Assembly: GCA_937928295.1 (NCBI GenBank)
Contig: CALEYY010000091.1
Span: 1-6,293, forward strand
Origin: an uncultured Moraxellaceae bacterium
GTDB lineage: Bacteria; Pseudomonadota; Gammaproteobacteria; Pseudomonadales; Moraxellaceae
DNA length: 6,293 nucleotides
Reading direction: 5' to 3'
Shown: positions 4,472 to 6,293 of the stretch, piece after piece
How the letters are laid out: each line of letters begins with the position of its first letter
Numbering within the stretch: the stretch's first letter is position 1
Program-made: the position numbers and the translations under genes
Notes under the pieces: model-generated
The model's input: the letters and a program-made list of their open reading frames with translations, nothing else
Database searches by the model: none
What the model was told of the DNA's origin: nothing

Positions 4472-6293
4472 GTGTTCAAGCCCAATCCCATTAGTGCTGC
4501 CGTCATGCTTGCGTGCGTAGGTATGGCTACCAACGCTTGGTCAGACGATCAGGTTCTCGCCGAAGTTCAGGTAACCGCCGCCGCAGAAGCGACAGCCAGC
4601 AATGGCTATCAGCCGCTGATCAGCCGTGCGTCCACGAAAACGGATACCGCGCTGCTGGATACGCCGCAGTCCGTCAGTGTCGTGACCGCTCAGCAGATCA
4701 AGGATCAGGCCGTGCAAAGCATGGCTGAAGCCGTGCGCTACACACCGGGCGTGACGTTCGCGCAGGGCGAGGGCAACCGTGATGCCGCCGTGATTCGTGG
4801 CAGCACCAGCACCGGCGACTTCTTCCTCGATGGCGTGCGTGACGATGTTCAGTACTACCGCGATGTCTACAACATTGATCGCGTTGAAATTCTCAAGGGT
4901 GCCAATGGCCTGGCCTTCGGTCGTGGCGGCGCTGGCGGTGTTATCAACCGTGTCAGCAAAGAAGCAGGCTGGACACCGGTGCGCGAAGTCAATGTGTCGG
5001 TGGGTTCATATGACCACAAGCGTATCGGTCTGGATGTTGGCGGTGCCCTGACAAGCACCGTGGCCGGTCGTGTCAATGTCGTCAGCGAAGACTCCGACAG
5101 CTATCGTGATGGTGTATCCGTGCGTCGCAACGGCATCAGCCCGACGCTGACGCTGAAGCCGGGCGATCGCACCAAGGTGGTGTTGTCGGCTGAGTATTTC
5201 AACGATCTTCGTGTTACGGATCGTGGTATCCCATCGCAAAATGGCAAGCCATTCAAGACGGATGAGTCAACCTTCTTCGGCAATCCCGAACAAAGCCCGA
5301 CCGAGACGACGGTACGTACGGTTGGCGCGGCTATTGAGCATCAGTTTAAGAATGGCGTGATGCTGAGCAACAAGACGCGTTATGCCGATTACGACAAGTA
5401 TTATCAGAATGTTTATGCCGACAGCCGCGTGAGTACTGGCGGCACAGTGGCGCTGGCGGCTTACCACGACGACACCCAGCGCCAGAATTTGTTCAATCAG
5501 ACAGACCTGTTGATGTCAGCAACGACGGGCTCGATCAAGCATCAGCTGTTGCTGGGTACGGAGTTTGGCCGTCAGGATACGGAAAATTTCCGTATCAATG
5601 CGACGGTGACTCCGTCCCCTGTTCCAGCATCCAATCCGCGTGGCGTGGCAACCTTTGCTGCAACGCGTGCCCGCAACAGCGTCAGTCAGGTGGATGTTGC
5701 GGCGGTCTATGTGCAAGACCAACTGACCTTCAACAAGCAATGGCAGATGGTACTGGGCCTGCGTCAGGACCGCTTTGTTACTGACTTCACCGACAAAGTC
5801 GGGGCTAACTCCGGCAAGACTACCGATACCGAGCTGTCACCGCGTGCTGCGTTGATTTACAAGCCGGTCGATGCAGTGTCGGTCTATGCCAGCTACAGCA
5901 AAACCTTCGTGCCGCGTGCCGGCGATCAGCTGAGCTCGCTGACTGGTGCGAATCGCAACTTTGATCCGGAGTCCTTTCTGAACAAGGAAGTCGGTGTGAA
6001 GTGGGATCCACGCACGGATTTGTCGCTGGCGGCAGCGGTCTATCGATTGGAGCGCAGCAACATAGCTGTTCCAGATCCGGCAATGCCGGCACAGACGATT
6101 CTCGTGGATGGACAGCGAGTCAAAGGTGTTGAATTGAGCGCAACCGGCAAGATCACGCGTGCGTGGTCGGTGACAGGCGGCTACGCATTTGCGGACAGCG
6201 CCATCACCAAATCGCAATCGGGCACCATCAAGGCTGGCAACGAAACCAACCAGACGCCGCGCCACACCTTCTCTTTGTGGAATCGCTACGATC
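4472..6293 (+). CDS. TonB-dependent siderophore receptor, 3' end beyond window
   Basis: The first 607 residues of an outer-membrane receptor are present, with no stop before the window edge; family length suggests roughly 100 more. Start is GTG 4472: GGAG (4462-4465) lies 6 bases upstream, no in-frame ATG precedes it, and a stop lies at 4430. Residues 1-24 form a signal peptide (cleavage likely after AWS). A TonB-box-like LAEVQVTA follows at 29-36. The plug domain (about 60-165) shows DTPQSVSVVTAQQI, VIRGSTSTGDFFLDGVRDD (107-125), and YNIDRVEILKGANGLAFGRG (133-152), followed by GGVINRVSK. The rest has the alternating aromatic/polar strands of the barrel, including SPRAALIYKPVDAVSVYASY. The plug resembles the catecholate (Fiu-like) subgroup, but the ligand cannot be fixed. 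Import would be powered by TonB-ExbB-ExbD. Confidence 0.93.
   Translation, partial: MFKPNPISAAVMLACVGMATNAWSDDQVLAEVQVTAAAEATASNGYQPLISRASTKTDTALLDTPQSVSVVTAQQIKDQAVQSMAEAVRYTPGVTFAQGEGNRDAAVIRGSTSTGDFFLDGVRDDVQYYRDVYNIDRVEILKGANGLAFGRGGAGGVINRVSKEAGWTPVREVNVSVGSYDHKRIGLDVGGALTSTVAGRVNVVSEDSDSYRDGVSVRRNGISPTLTLKPGDRTKVVLSAEYFNDLRVTDRGIPSQNGKPFKTDESTFFGNPEQSPTETTVRTVGAAIEHQFKNGVMLSNKTRYADYDKYYQNVYADSRVSTGGTVALAAYHDDTQRQNLFNQTDLLMSATTGSIKHQLLLGTEFGRQDTENFRINATVTPSPVPASNPRGVATFAATRARNSVSQVDVAAVYVQDQLTFNKQWQMVLGLRQDRFVTDFTDKVGANSGKTTDTELSPRAALIYKPVDAVSVYASYSKTFVPRAGDQLSSLTGANRNFDPESFLNKEVGVKWDPRTDLSLAAAVYRLERSNIAVPDPAMPAQTILVDGQRVKGVELSATGKITRAWSVTGGYAFADSAITKSQSGTIKAGNETNQTPRHTFSLWNRYD

Noticed and set aside
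5837..6265. 142-residue minus-strand frame inside the receptor gene
   Set aside because: Antisense shadow of the TonB receptor; no ribosome binding site or family features.

Overview
The window reads as part of a Pseudomonadota chromosome or large replicon (GC-rich, Gram-negative outer-membrane receptor, proteobacterial-type mobile element). Nothing in it fixes the species. All supported genes lie on the + strand.

Positions 1-3924 are a piece of an integrative and conjugative element, or related plasmid, with the gene order known from Tn4371-like elements. It holds the C-terminal part of a RepA replication initiator (RPA family), a ParA partition ATPase, a small ribbon-helix-helix protein, a DUF2840 protein, a TraF-type S26 peptidase, a 71-residue unknown ORF and a relaxase. 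From parA onward, each gene starts in an ATGA overlap with the stop of the gene before, so this is one tightly coupled operon. Between repA and parA lies a likely replication origin: three identical 17-bp iterons at 23-24 bp spacing, an AT-rich stretch and a near-consensus DnaA box. Just upstream of the relaxase, inside the 71-residue ORF, is a nested inverted repeat that is a candidate oriT.

The relaxase keeps its N-terminal nuclease part, including the HxH metal motif, but stops at 324 residues, about half the usual length of its family. The traG and trb genes expected next are absent. The element therefore looks cut off around 3890-3924.

Positions 3925-4402 contain no convincing gene. They hold two mutually exclusive hairpins and two short hydrophobic reading frames of unknown value. 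From 4472 to the window end runs a TonB-dependent siderophore receptor, incomplete at its 3' end, preceded by a Fur-box-like site overlapping a likely promoter. The receptor appears to belong to the host's iron-uptake functions rather than to the conjugation module, and it marks the far side of the junction.
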